Assembly: GCA_964036045.1 (NCBI GenBank)
Contig: OZ038382.1
Coordinates: 44,036,090 to 44,100,089, forward strand
Source of the DNA: Eutreptiella sp. 'Long Island Sound 2002'
Taxonomy: Eukaryota; Euglenozoa; Euglenophyceae; Eutreptiales; Eutreptiaceae
DNA length: 64,000 nucleotides
Reading direction: 5' to 3'
Shown: in pieces, positions 1 through 12,218 of the stretch
Layout: each line of letters starts with the position of its first letter
Numbering within the stretch: position 1 is the first letter of the stretch
The notes under the pieces: model-generated
The model's input: the letters and a program-made list of their open reading frames with translations, nothing else
Told to the model about the DNA's origin: nothing
Database searches by the model: none
Program-made: the position numbers and the translations under genes

Positions 1-2427
1 CAGCGTTCCGGGAAGGCATTAGAAGAAAATTGAGAAGGGGCATGTTCCATATTTTTGCAAAAAAGTTCCATTTTGGTACGCCACATTTATTGGATTTTCA
101 GGTTGCTGCGTGGTGGTTGGCTAGGCTGTACGCGTGCTTTCGTAAAGTGGCACCTTTGGCCCTACCCGTTGAAGTTTTCGCTCTGGTCCACTGCCACCAC
201 ACACCCACACTGCCATTGCACCCCCCGCCACCCCCGCGCGCGCGCGCTCGCTCGCCTCGTCTCGTCAAGCCAAGGCATGACTGGCTTGGCTTGGCATGGT
301 ATGGTATGGCTTGGTGTGAGAGCCAGGTGCTTTCATAATGAAGTGTGGTGATACTTGCCGACACAATATCTCAAAATTGAATTCGGGACTTTCTGTCAAG
401 TTATTGCAGCTCCCCCTTCAGCGTTCCGGGAAGGCATTAGAAGAAAATTTAGAAGGGGCATGTTCCATATTTTTGCAAAAAAGTTTCATTTTGGTACGCC
501 ACATTTATTGGATCTTCAGGTTGCTGCGTGGTGGTTGGCTAGGCTGTACACGTGCTTTCGTAAAGTGGCACCTTTCGCCCTACCCGTTGAAGTTTTCGCT
601 CTGGTCCACTGCCACCACACACCCACACTGCGATTGCACCCCCCGCCACCCCAGCGCGCGCGCGCTCGCTCGCCTCGTCTCGTCAAGCCAAGGCATGGCT
701 GGCTTGGCTTGGCATGGTATGGTATGGCTTGGTGTGAGAGCCAGGTGCTTTCATAATGAAGTGTGGTGATACTTGCAGACACAATATCTCAAAATTGAAT
801 TCGGGACTTTCTGTCAAGTTATTGCAGCTCCCCCTTCAGCGTTCCGGGAAGGCATTAGAAGAAAATTTGGAAGGGGCATGTTCCATATTTTTGCAAAAAA
901 GTGTCATTTTGGTACGCCACATTGATTGGATTTTCAGGTTGCTGCGTGGTGGTTGGCTAGGCTGTACACGTGCTTTCGTAAAGTGGCACCTTTGGCCCTA
1001 CCCGTTGAAGTTTTCGCTCTGGTCCACTGCCACCACACACCCACACTGCCATTGCACCCCCCGCCACCCCCGCGCGCGCGCGCTCGCTCGCCTCGTCTCG
1101 TCAAGCCAAGGCATGGCTGGCTTGGCTTGGCATGGTATGGTATGGCTTGGTGTGAGAGCCAGGTGCTTTCATAATGAAGTGTGGTGATACTTGCCGACAC
1201 AATATCTCAAAATTGAATTCGGGACTTTCTGTCAAGTTATTGCAGCTCCCCCTTCAGCGTTCCGGGAAGGCATTAGAAGAAAATTTAGAAGGGGCATGTT
1301 CCATATTTTTGCAAAAAAGTTTCATTTTGGTACGCCACATTTATTGGATTTTCAGGTTGCTGCGTGGTGGTTGGCTAGGCTGTACGCGTGCTTTCGTAAA
1401 GTGGCACCTTTCGCCCTACCCGTTGAAGTTTTCGCTCTGGTCCACTGCCACCACACACCCACACTGCCATTGCACCCCCCGCCACCCCCGCGCGCGCGCG
1501 CTCGCTCGCCTCGTCTCGTCAAGCCAAGGCATGGCTGGCTTGGCTTGGCATGGTATGGTATGGCTTGGTGTGAGAGCCAGGTGCTTTCATAATGAAGTGT
1601 GGTGATACTTGCCGACACAATATCTCAAAATTGAATTCGGGACTTTCTGTCAAGTTATTGCAGCTCCCCCTTCAGCGTTCCGGGAAGGCATTAGAAGAAA
1701 ATTTAGAAGGGGCATGTTCCATATTTTTGCAAAAAAGTTTCATTTTGGTACGCCACATTTATTGGATTTTCAGGCTGCTGCGTGGTGGTTGGCTAGGCTG
1801 TACGCGTGCTTTCGTAAAGTGGCACCTTTCGCCCTACCCGTTGAAGTTTTCGCTCTGGTCCACTGCCACCACACACCCACACTACCATTGCACCCCCCGC
1901 CACCCCCGCGCGCGCGCGCTCGCTCGCCTCGTCTCGTCAAGCCAAGGCATGGCTGGCTTGGCTTGGCATGGTATGGTATGGCTTGGTGTGAGAGCCAGGT
2001 GCTTTCATAATGAAGTGTGGTGATACTTGCAGACACAATATCTCAAAATTGAATTCGGAACTTTCTGTCAGGTTATTGCAGCTCCCCCTTCAGCGTTCCG
2101 GGAAGGCATTAGAAGAAAATTTGGAAGGGGCATGTTCCACATTTTTGCAAAAAAGTTTCATTTTGGTACGCCACATTTATTGGATTTTCAGGTTGCTGCG
2201 TGGTGGTTGGCTAGGCTGTACACGTGCTTTCGTAAAGTGGCACCTTTCGCCCTACCCGTTGAAGTTTTCGCTCTGGTCCACTGCCACCACACACCCACAC
2301 TGCCATTGCACCCCCCGCCACCCCCGCGCGCGCGCGCTCGCTCGCCTCGTCTCGTCAAGCCAAGGCATGGCTGGCTTGGCTTGGCATGGTATGGTATGGC
2401 TTGGTGTGAGAGCCAGGTGCTTTCATA

Positions 2428-4935
2428 ATGAAGTGTGGTGATACTTGCCGACACAATATCTCAAAATTGAATTCGGGACTTTCTGTCAAGTTATTGCAGC
2501 TCCCCCTTCAGCGTTCCGGGAAGGCATTAGAAGAAAATTTAGAAGGGGCATGTTCCATATTTTTGCAAAAAAGTTTCATTTTGGTACGCCACATTTATTG
2601 GATTTTCAGGTTGCTGCGTGGTGGTTGGCTAGGCTGTACGCGTGCTTTCGTAAAGTGGCACCTTTCGCCCTACCCGTTGAAGTTTTCGCTCTGGTCCACT
2701 GCCACCACACACCCACACTGCCATTGCACCCCCCGCCACCCCCGCGCGCGCGCGCTCGCTCGCCTCGTCTCGTCAAGCCAAGGCATGGCTGGCTTGGCTT
2801 GGCATGGTATGGTATGGCTTGGTGTGAGAGCCAGGTGCTTTCATAATGAAGTGTGGTGATACTTGCCGACACAGTATCTCAAAATTGAATTCGGGACTTT
2901 CTGTCAAGTTATTGCAGCTCCCCCTTCAGCGTTCCGGGAAGGCATTAGAAGAAAATTTAGAAGGGGCATGTTCCATATTTTTGCAAAAAAGTTTCATTTT
3001 GGTACGCCACATTTATTGGATTTTCAGGTTGCTGCGTGGTGGTTGGCTAGGCTGTACGCGTGCTTTCGTAAAGTGGCACCTTTCGCCCTACCCGTTGAAG
3101 TTTTCGCTCTGGTCCACTGCCAACACACACCCACACTGCCATTGCACCCCCCGCCACCCCCGCGCGCGCGCGCTCGCTCGCCTCGTCTCGTCAAGCCAAG
3201 GCATGGCTGGCTTGGCTTGGCATGGTATGGTATGGCTTGGTGTGAGAGCCAGGTGCTTTCATAATGAAGTGTGGTGATACTTGCCGACACAATATCTCAA
3301 AATTGAATTCGGGACTTTCTGTCAAGTTATTGCAGCTCCCCCTTCAGCGTTCCGGGAAGGCATTAGAAGAAAATTTAGAAGGGGCATGTTCCATATTTTT
3401 GCAAAAAAGTTTCATTTTGGTACGCCACATTTATTGGATTTTCAGGTTGCTGCGTGGTGGTTGGCTAGGCTGTACACGTGCTTTCGTAAAGTGGCACCTT
3501 TCGCCCTACCCGTTGAAGTTTTCGCTCTGGTCCACTGCCACCACACACCCACACTGCCATTGCACCCCCCGCCACCCCCGCGCGCGCGCGCTCGCTCGCC
3601 TCGTCTCGTCAAGCCAAGGCATGGCTGGCTTGGCTTGGCATGGTATGGTATGGCTTGGTGTGAGAGCCAGGTGCTTTCATAATGAAGTGTGGTGATACTT
3701 GCCGACACAATATCTCAAAATTGAATTCGGGACTTTCTGTCAAGTTATTGCAGCTCCCCCTTCAGCGTTCCGGGAAGGCATTAGAAGAAAATTTAGAAGG
3801 GGCATGTTCCATATTTTTGCAAAAAAGTTTCATTTTGGTACGCCACATTTATTGGATTTTCAGGTTGCTGCGTGGTGGTTGGCTAGGCTGTACGCGTGCT
3901 TTCGTAAAGTGGCACCTTTCGCCCTACCCGTTGAAGTTTTCGCTCTGGTCCACTGCCACCACACACCCACACTGCCATTGCACCCCCCGCCACCCCCGCG
4001 CGCGCGCGCTCGCTCGCCTCGTCTCGTCAAGCCAAGGCATGGCTGGCTTGGCTTGGCATGGTATGGTATGGCTTGGTGTGAGAGCCAGGTGCTTTCATAA
4101 TGAAGTGTGGTGATACTTGCCGACACAGTATCTCAAAATTGAATTCGGGACTTTCTGTCAAGTTATTGCAGCTCCCCCTTCAGCGTTCCGGGAAGGCATT
4201 AGAAGAAAATTTAGAAGGGGCATGTTCCATATTTTTGCAAAAAAGTTTCATTTTGGTACGCCACATTTATTGGATTTTCAGGTTGCTGCGTGGTGGTTGG
4301 CTAGGCTGTACGCGTGCTTTCGTAAAGTGGCACCTTTCGCCCTACCCGTTGAAGTTTTCGCTCTGGTCCACTGCCAACACACACCCACACTGCCATTGCA
4401 CCCCCCGCCACCCCCGCGCGCGCGCGCTCGCTCGCCTCGTCTCGTCAAGCCAAGGCATGGCTGGCTTGGCTTGGCATGGTATGGTATGGCTTGGTGTGAG
4501 AGCCAGGTGCTTTCATAATGAAGTGTGGTGATACTTGCCGACACAATATCTCAAAATTGAATTCGGGACTTTCTGTCAAGTTATTGCAGCTCCCCCTTCA
4601 GCGTTCCGGGAAGGCATTAGAAGAAAATTTAGAAGGGGCATGTTCCATATTTTTGCAAAAAAGTTTCATTTTGGTACGCCACATTTATTGGATTTTCAGG
4701 TTGCTGCGTGGTGGTTGGCTAGGCTGTACACGTGCTTTCGTAAAGTGGCACCTTTCGCCCTACCCGTTGAAGTTTTCGCTCTGGTCCACTGCCACCACAC
4801 ACCCACACTGCCATTGCACCCCCCGCCACCCCCGCGCGCGCGCGCTCGCTCGCCTCGTCTCGTCAAGCCAAGGCATGGCTGGCTTGGCTTGGCATGGTAT
4901 GGTATGGCTTGGTGTGAGAGCCAGGTGCTTTCATA
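2428..4935. repeat. Trimeric higher-order repeat, two copies of 1254 bp
   Basis: Units at 2428, 2846 and 3264 carry the same combination of variants as units at 3682, 4100 and 4518. The middle unit of each trio has CACAGTATCTC instead of CACAATATCTC and CCAACACACA instead of CCACCACACA. The third unit of each trio has TACACGTGC instead of TACGCGTGC. This fits a recent three-unit duplication by unequal exchange. Confidence 0.85.
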
Positions 4936-6189
4936 ATGAAGTGTGGTGATACTTGCCGACACAATATCTCAAACTTGAATTCGGGACTTTCTGTCAAGTT
5001 ATTGCAGCTCCCCCTTCAGCGTTCCGGGAAGGCATTAGAAGAAAATTTAGAAGGGGCATGTTCCATATTTTTGCAAAAAAGTTTCATTTTGGTACGCCAC
5101 ATTTATTGGATTTTCAGGTTGCTGCGTGGTGGTTGGCTAGGCTGTACGCGTGCTTTCGTAAAGTGGCACCTTTGGCCCTACCCGTTGAAGTTTTCGCTCT
5201 GGTCCACTGCCACCACACACCCACACTGCCATTGCACCCCCCGCCACCCCCGCGCGCGCGCGCTCGCTCGCCTCGTCTCGTCAAGCCAAGGCATGGCTGG
5301 CTTGGCTTGGCATGGTATGGTATGGCTTGGTGTGAGAGCCAGGTGCTTTCATAATGAAGTGTGGTGATACTTGCCGACACAATATCTCAAAATTGAATTC
5401 GGGACTTTCTGTCAAGTTATTGCAGCTCCCCTTTCAGCGTTCCGGGAAGGCATTAGAAGAAAATTTAGAAGGGGCATGTTCCATATTTTTGCAAAAAAGT
5501 TTCATTTTGGTACGCCACATTTATTGGATTTTCAGGTTGCTGCGTGGTGGTTGGCTAGGCTGTACACGTGCTTTCGTAAAGTGGCACCTTTCGCCCTACC
5601 CGTTGAAGTTTTCGCTCTGGTCCAGTGCCACCACACACCCACACTGCCATTGCACCCCCCACCACCCCCGCGCGCGCGCGCTCGCTCGCCTCGTCTCGTC
5701 AAGCCAAGGCATGGCTGGCTTGGCTTGGCATGGTATGGTATGGCTTGGTGTGAGAGCCAGGTGCTTTCATAATGAAGTGTGGTGATACTTGCCGACACAA
5801 TATCTCAAAATTGAATTCGGGACTTTCTGTCAAGTTATTGCACCTCCCCCTTCAGCGTTCCGGGAAGGCATTAGAAGAAAATTTAGAAGGGGCATGTTCC
5901 ATATTTTTGCAAAAAAGTTTCATTTTGGTACGCCACATTTATTGGATTTTCAGGTTGCTGCGTGGTGGTTGGCTAGGCTGTACACGTGCTTTCGTAAAGT
6001 GGCACCTTTCGCCCTACCCGTTGAAGTTTTTGCTCTGGTCCACTGCCACCACACACCCACACTGCCATTGCACCCCCCGCCACCCCCGCGCGCGCGCGCT
6101 CGCTCGCCTCGTCTCGTCAAGCCAAGGCATGGCTGGCTTGGCTTGGCATGGTATGGTATGGCTTGGTGTGAGAGCCAGGTGCTTTCATA

Positions 6190-8697
6190 ATGAAGTGTGG
6201 TGATACTTGCCGACACAATATCTCAAAATTGAATTCGGGACTTTCTGTCAAGTTATTGCAGCTCCCCCTTCAGCGTTCCGGGAAGGCATTAGAAGAAAAT
6301 TTAGAAGGGGCATGTTCCATATTTTTGCAAAAAAGTTTCATTTTGGTACGCCACATTTATTGGATTTTCAGGTTGCTGCGTGGTGGTTGGCTAGGCTGTA
6401 CGCGTGCTTTCGTAAAGTGGCACCTTTGGCCCTACCCGTTGAAGTTTTCGCTCTGGTCCACTGCCACCACACACCCACACTGCCATTGCACCCCCCGCCA
6501 CCCCCGCGCGCGCGCGCTCGCTCGCCTCGTCTCGTCAAGCCAAGGCATGGCTGGCTTGGCTTGGCATGGTATGGTATGGCTTGGTGTGAGAGCCAGGTGC
6601 TTTCATAATGAAGTGTGGTGATACTTGCCGACACAATATCTCAAAATTGAATTCGGGACTTTCTGTCAAGTTATTGCAGCTCCCCCTTCAGCGTTCCGGG
6701 AAGGCATTAGAAGAAAATTTAGAAGGGGCATGTTCCATATTTTTGCAAAAAAGTTTCATTTTGGTACGCCACATTTATTGGATTTTCAGGTTGCTGCGTG
6801 GTGGTTGGCTAGGCTGTACACGTGCTTTCGTAAAGTGGCACCTTTCGCCCTACCCGTTGAAGTTTTCGCTCTGGTCCACTGCCACCACACACCCACACTG
6901 CCATTGCACCCCCCGCCACCCCCCCGCGCGCGCGCTCGCTCGCCTCGTCTCGTCAAGCCAAGGCATGGCTGGCTTGGCTTGGCATGGTATGGTATGGCTT
7001 GGTGTGAGAGCCAGGTGCTTTCATAATGAAGTTTGGTGATACTTGCCGACACAATATCTCAAAATTGAATTCGGGACTTTCTGTCAAGTTATTGCAGCTC
7101 CCCCTTCAGCGTTCCGGGAAGGCATTAGAAGAAAATTTAGAAGGGGCATGTTCCATATTTTTGCAAAAAAGTTTCATTTTGGTACGCCACATTTATTGGA
7201 TTTTCAGGTTGCTGCGTGGTGGTTGGCTAGGCTGTACGCGTGCTTTCGTAAAGTGGCACCTTTGGCCCTACCCGTTGAAGTTTTCGCTCTGGTCCACTGC
7301 CACCACACACCCACACTGCCATTGCACCCCCCGCCACCCCCGCGCGCGCGCGCTCGCTCGCCTCGTCTCGTCAAGCCAAGGCATGGCTGGCTTGGCTTGG
7401 CATGGTATGGTATGGCTTGGTGTGAGAGCCAGGTGCTTTCATAATGAAGTGTGGTGATACTTGCCGACACAATATCTCAAAATTGAATTCGGGACTTTCT
7501 GTCAAATTATTGCAGCTCCCCCTTCAGCGTTCCGGGAAGGCATTGGAAGAAAATTTAGAAGGGGCATGTTCCATATTTTTGCAAAAAAGTTTCATTTTGG
7601 TACGCCACATTTATTGGATTTTCAGGTTGCTGCGTGGTGGTTGGCTAGGCTGTACACGTGCTTTCGTAAAGTGGCACCTTTCGCCCTACCCGTTGAAGTT
7701 TTCGCTCTGGTCCACTGCCACCACACACCCACACTGCCATTGCACCCCCCGCCACCCCCGCGCGCGCGCGCTCGCTCGCCTCGTCTCGTCAAGCCAAGGC
7801 ATGGCTGGCTTGGCTTGGCATGGTATGGTATGGCTTAGTGTGAGAGCCAGGTGCTTTCATAATGAAGTGTGGTGATACTTGCCGACACAATATCTCAAAA
7901 TTGAATTCGGGACTTTCTGTCAAGTTATTGCAGCTCCCCCTTCAGCGTTCCGGGAAGGCATTAGAAGAAAATTTAGAAGGGGCATGTTCCATATTTTTGC
8001 AAAAAAGTTTCATTTTGGTACGCCACATTTATTGGATTTTCAGGTTGCTGCGTGGTGGTTGGCTAGGCTGTACGCGTGCTTTCGTAAAGTGGCACCTTTG
8101 GCCCTACCCGTTGAAGTTTTCGCTCTGGTCCACTGCCACCACACACCAACACTGCCATTGCACCCCCCGCCACCCCCGCGCGCGCGCGCTCGCTCGCCTC
8201 GTCTCGTCAAGCCAAGGCATGGCTGGCTTGGCTTGGCATGGTATGGTATGGCTTGGTGTGAGAGCCAGGTGCTTTCATAATGAAGTGTGGTGATACTTGC
8301 CGACACAATATCTCAAAATTGAATTCGGGACTTTCTGTCAAGTTATTGCAGCTCCCCCTTCAGCGTTCCGGGAAGGCATTAGAAGAAAATTTAGAAGGGG
8401 CATGTTCCATATTTTTGCAAAAAAATTTCATTTTGGTACGCCACATTTTTTGGATTTTCAGGTTGCTGCGTGGTGGTTGGCTAGGCTGTACACGTGCTTT
8501 CGTAAAGTGGCACCTTTCGCCCTACCCGTTGAAGTTTTCGCTCTGGTCCACTGCCACCACACACCCACACTGCCATTGCACCCCCCGCCACCCCCGCGCG
8601 CGCGCGCTCGCTCGCCTCGTCTCGTCAAGCCAAGGCATGGCTGGCTTGGCTTGGCATGGTATGGTATGGCTTAGTGTGAGAGCCAGGTGCTTTCATA
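6190..8697. repeat. Dimeric higher-order repeat, three copies of 836 bp
   Basis: Units at 6190, 7026 and 7862 have TACGCGTGC with CACCTTTGGCCC. The intervening units at 6608, 7444 and 8280 have TACACGTGC with CACCTTTCGCCC. The strict alternation over six units indicates that a dimer was the amplified unit here. Confidence 0.75.
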
Positions 8698-8704
8698 ATG
8701 AAGT

Positions 8705-8708
8705 GTGG
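8705..8708. other. Target-site duplication of the Ty3 element, left copy
   Basis: GTGG precedes the TG that begins the left LTR and is repeated at 21609-21612 immediately after the right LTR. The uninterrupted satellite reads AAGTGTGGTGATAC, so the two copies are a 4-bp duplication made on integration. Confidence 0.85.
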
Positions 8709-9051
8709 TGAAACCAGACCGGGTGGTCAGGAGCAGAGGTCGCAGTGGCATGGGCAGCAACATGGCTTGGCACCGAAGACATAACGATAGTGTTGACTGA
8801 ATAGTATCCTGCAAACAGATATGGTACACATAGCCAATGAAATACCTGATATGCACATATGAGAAATCCACCCTATCATCCACTAATTGAATAACTACTA
8901 AACATCCATGATTGCCTTATCTATCCCACATCCTATGTTCCTAACAAGGAAATGGAATATGATATACCCTATCCCACATATATCCCATATATAGGGCCAA
9001 ATAATGCTCCCTTAGGGGTAAAATGCCAGGGTAGGGTTGTGACCTGCTTCA
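8709..9051 (-). repeat. 3' LTR of the Ty3 element
   Basis: The 343 bases match 21266-21608 except at 8949 (G here, C at 21506). On the minus strand the LTR starts TGAAGCAGGTCAC and ends GGTTTCA, giving the canonical TG...CA ends. Confidence 0.95.
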
Positions 9052-9062
9052 CCCCCCCACTT
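9052..9062 (-). promoter_or_regulatory. Polypurine tract of the Ty3 element
   Basis: On the minus strand AAGTGGGGGGG abuts the first TG of the 3' LTR. A purine run immediately upstream of the 3' LTR is the expected plus-strand primer for reverse transcription. Confidence 0.8.
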
Positions 9063-12000
9063 GAAACGACTGCCACGGGCAGGAAGTACATGCCCAAGAG
9101 GAACGTAGCAGTCACAAACAGCAGCAAATCACAGGTTAGCAGATTGCCTCCCAGCGGGAATCAAACCTACGCAGACGTTCTCGGAGCCGGCCGCACAGCC
9201 GCTGAAGTAGCCCCGATCGGTGGGTATCGAACCACCGCCGATATCCAGAAATTGACAAACGGGATCCCGCAGGTCCCGCAAAAAGTAGTAGGCGAAATCG
9301 CGAGCTGTTGCGCGTAAAGTCTGGTCCCTGCGTGTCGCATGAGGCATGTGGGGTCCAGCAGGTAAGGGCAGGTAGTTTTTCAAAGAATTAAAACTAAAGG
9401 CAAAGTGAAATCACACTTTTAAACAAAACTGAAGGTAATGGTACATGCGAAGCGGTGCGACGCGAAAGTGCAAAAACTTCACATGTTGAAAAAGAAAAAC
9501 TGCCAGGAGTACTGACGGGAATGTCCAACAGTAACGTAGGACTGTGCCTGCAGCAGGGAGCACGTGAGGAAACAAAGGTAGAGGTCAGGGATGCATGATT
9601 GACTTGTGCTCGCCACTGTCTTGTGCATGCTTAGGCCACTTAACAAACACGGCCACGATGGCCCACCGTGCGCGCGGTAGCTCACTAATTAGAGGAAAGA
9701 GGTCACGATGGCCTCAGGGTAAAAGAGCCGCTGCAAGCACTAGGCACAAAGAAAAACACGGGTACGATGCGCACACCTTCCACCTTCGTGCTTTAGACAA
9801 TTTATGAGGGCTTGTATGGTCTTGATGCTGCTTGATGTGCTTGACCTAACGCTTGTATTAACGAGTGAGCTCTTGCTTGTAAGATGTAAGCTTGCTTGAT
9901 CACTTGCTTGTAAACGTCCAGACAAGGCCTAGCCAAAGGCCCACTTGTCAAACTGACCCGACACACAACAAAAATGAAACGAAGGCCGGTGTGCCTTGTG
10001 TGTGGATTGTCCGAAACCAGCCACGGCTGTGGCTAAATGCTACGGGCACGGCTCAGCCAAGGGCCGTGTCCGTGTGGATGCTTAATTTAGCATATGTGTC
10101 ACACGTGATGCACCACGTAGAGGGTAAAGGAGGAGGTACGGAGATGGGATGAGGGTGTGAGTAGACACACTTAAATAGACAAACCTCATAACCATGTAAT
10201 AATAACCTGACCTCACTGCTAACCCCTCACCTAGGAGCCATACTACGTATATATATCATATATACACATAATAGAGCGATGCACACCGACAAACACAAGA
10301 CACACTTGTGCGCGCACACCCATTGGCAGGGCCCGGGGGCACACACTCGCCCGGAGGGCATCACAGAGTGTGGGTCTCGCGGTGGCGGCCTTGGGGCACG
10401 TGATGGTGGCACTCCACACATACGGCACGTGCAAGAGCTTCCACAAACTACCCACGTACACACAACAAACAGTAAGCATATCCACAATAGAACACGTGTA
10501 TAGATACGCCACCTTGTTGCTTGGTGTTCGTGTGTGTCTTGGGGGCGTGCGTATAAACACTTAGGTTAGCTTGCGTGTTACCTTTGTCGGTGGGTGTGCC
10601 ACCGGCGGGCCGTAGCGCAGGGGGTCACCTCCAGGTTGCAAATTGGGGAGGTCGCCCGTACGGTCCCGCTGGTGTATCAGCCCACCCTGCTCCCCGGGGG
10701 CACGATGACACGCCCCGAAGGAGTTTTACTCCCCCAACCCCTCTACACCGTGTATGACGGATTCATGTTTACACCTCCGTGTGTAAACTTGGGCCGGTGT
10801 ACACGGCTACAAAACCCCAAAGGTAGGTGTCAACCTAGGTCTTGCTTGTTCGGGGGGCGGGTGATAACCAACGTAATAGGCAACCATATAATCCCGTAAC
10901 TAAATTAATGGCATGCGCACACACACGCTACCACTGGCCACGGGCACACCCGGTTTTGGTGTGTCTCGGACAGAGAGACTCGTGTGTGTTGTGGAAATCC
11001 AAGTCCACGCACGGGTCTCTATAAAGAAAAATGCCACGCCCATATCCCAACCCGTTTGGTTGGGTGTTGGGATAGAGGACCCCTCGGGTGTTGTGGAAAT
11101 CCAAGTCCACTCGTGGGGAACTCTAGAGAAAACATTAATATACATATTCTCTCGTAAACATATGCATGTGCACACTCGCCCTTTTCATCATATTGTTTGT
11201 TCCCTCTCGTTGCAGGCAGGAATTCCCCCGCGCAATTCATCAAGGACATGAAGAGCACACCCAGCCAGCATGCGGCCCCATGCAATGGCAATGGAGGGTA
11301 CCCACTCCCAACCCGGGCACGCATAGCGACCGGGGGCGAATAGCCAGGCGGCGGAGACGGCCCAAATCCGCAACGCCACTCCTTGCCTTTGAAGACCCCA
11401 CCCACTCATAGAGTGACGGGGCAAAGGCACCCATTGCAATTCATATTAGAATACTTGTATTGTAGAGGACGACCCCTTTCCTCTAGGCTTAAGTCCTCGC
11501 CGTATGTGGTGGCAATCTTGCACGCCACGAAATTTTTCCACGTAATGTGAGCCACACGAGTACTTCGTACCTTGTATACCTACCCTCGTGTGGACAAGGG
11601 CAAATCGGTGGAAAACCATCACGCCCAACACAAAAAGGGAAAATGTGTTGTACCCGCCAACCCAACGAAGTTTTCAAGCCTTCGCCATTTTGAGCAAATG
11701 ATTTAGCTCGTTGGCTTGGGTCACGGGTCAGGGACGGTCGTGGGGTCGTGGTTCCGGTACGGGGCGGCACTCCGAAACCTTGCAAACACCACCATGCGCA
11801 CAACCCGGCAGAGTCTTCGGGAAGTGCTTGCCACGTTGTTAGCACCCTTGACAGGGGGCGTCATCGTGGGCAGGACTGACGGCAGTAGTCCTGGTGGTGG
11901 TAGGAGTGCTCCAGTAAGACCCAAGGATAGGGGTTTGAATGGCATTAAGACCCCCGAAAGAACACGTCCCACTTCCGCCCCAGGCTATATGCCACGCCAC

Positions 12001-12218
12001 CCCACCCCAAGGACTCTCAAGCCTTTAGCGGTGAGAGAGGTAGACGGTGGGGTAAACCTGCGGTACCCACCGCCCTGCTCCGGTGGGGATTTTTGTAACC
12101 GAGGAGCGCGCCGTGCATGCACATCTTCTTTCCTGTCTCCCACCGCTTCTCGCTCTCTCCTCCCTTCCCCAAACAATAATATATCCATATCGGTTAGGGT
12201 TTTCTTTTCGTGGCACGC
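9063..12218 (-). other. Long 3' noncoding region of the Ty3 element
   Basis: About 3.16 kb separates the pol stop from the PPT. Only short unrelated ORFs occur on either strand and I recognise no domain. It contains CTTGCTTG/CTTGATG simple-sequence stretches around 9800-9915, several short hairpins (for example AGCCAC...GTGGCT near 10020), an AT-rich run of alternating TA near 10250, and a pair of 22-bp direct repeats (separate entry). A segment near 9218-9232 reads on the minus strand as a GGTTCGATACC B-box-like string within a 6-bp stem, but no tRNA fold accompanies it. The region may be a 3' UTR with RNA structure or captured DNA. Confidence 0.6.
10987..11110. repeat. Pair of 22-bp direct repeats within imperfect hairpins
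   Basis: TGTTGTGGAAATCCAAGTCC followed by AC occurs at 10987-11008 and again at 11089-11110. The first copy is flanked by AGAGAC upstream and GTCTCT downstream with additional GTG/CAC pairing, so it can sit in the loop region of a stem. Function unknown. Confidence 0.7.

Larger units (their letters stand above)
1..8708. repeat. 418-bp satellite array, block A (about 20.8 copies)
   Basis: Head-to-tail units recur every 418 bases; for example the string ATGAAGTGTGGTGATACTTG recurs at 338, 756, 1174 and so on to 8280, with a truncated copy at 8698. Units differ at only a few positions. Each holds an EcoRI site (GAATTC), a run of C and CG dinucleotides (CCCCCCGCCACCCCCG then alternating CG), and a run of imperfect GGCTTGG/GGCATGGT repeats. 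The block is cut at 8708 by an LTR retrotransposon and continues in phase at 21609. Overlapping small ORFs of 143, 133 and 88 codons recur in every unit, but 418 is not a multiple of three and each frame closes within one unit plus 14 bases, so they are not treated as genes. The left end lies outside the window. Confidence 0.98.

Noticed and set aside
1-8708. CRISPR-like array
   Set aside because: The 418-bp units are contiguous with no unique spacers and no cas genes; this is a eukaryotic satellite.
338-8711. Recurrent 143-, 133- and 88-codon ORFs in every satellite unit as a gene family
   Set aside because: They overlap in three frames, exist only because the unit is nearly identical throughout, close just past one unit length, and show no domain or start context. 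The same applies to blocks B and C.
9200-9260. tRNA gene in the Ty3 3' region (GGTTCGATACC on the minus strand)
   Set aside because: Only a T-arm-like hairpin is present, with an 8-base loop and no other arms.
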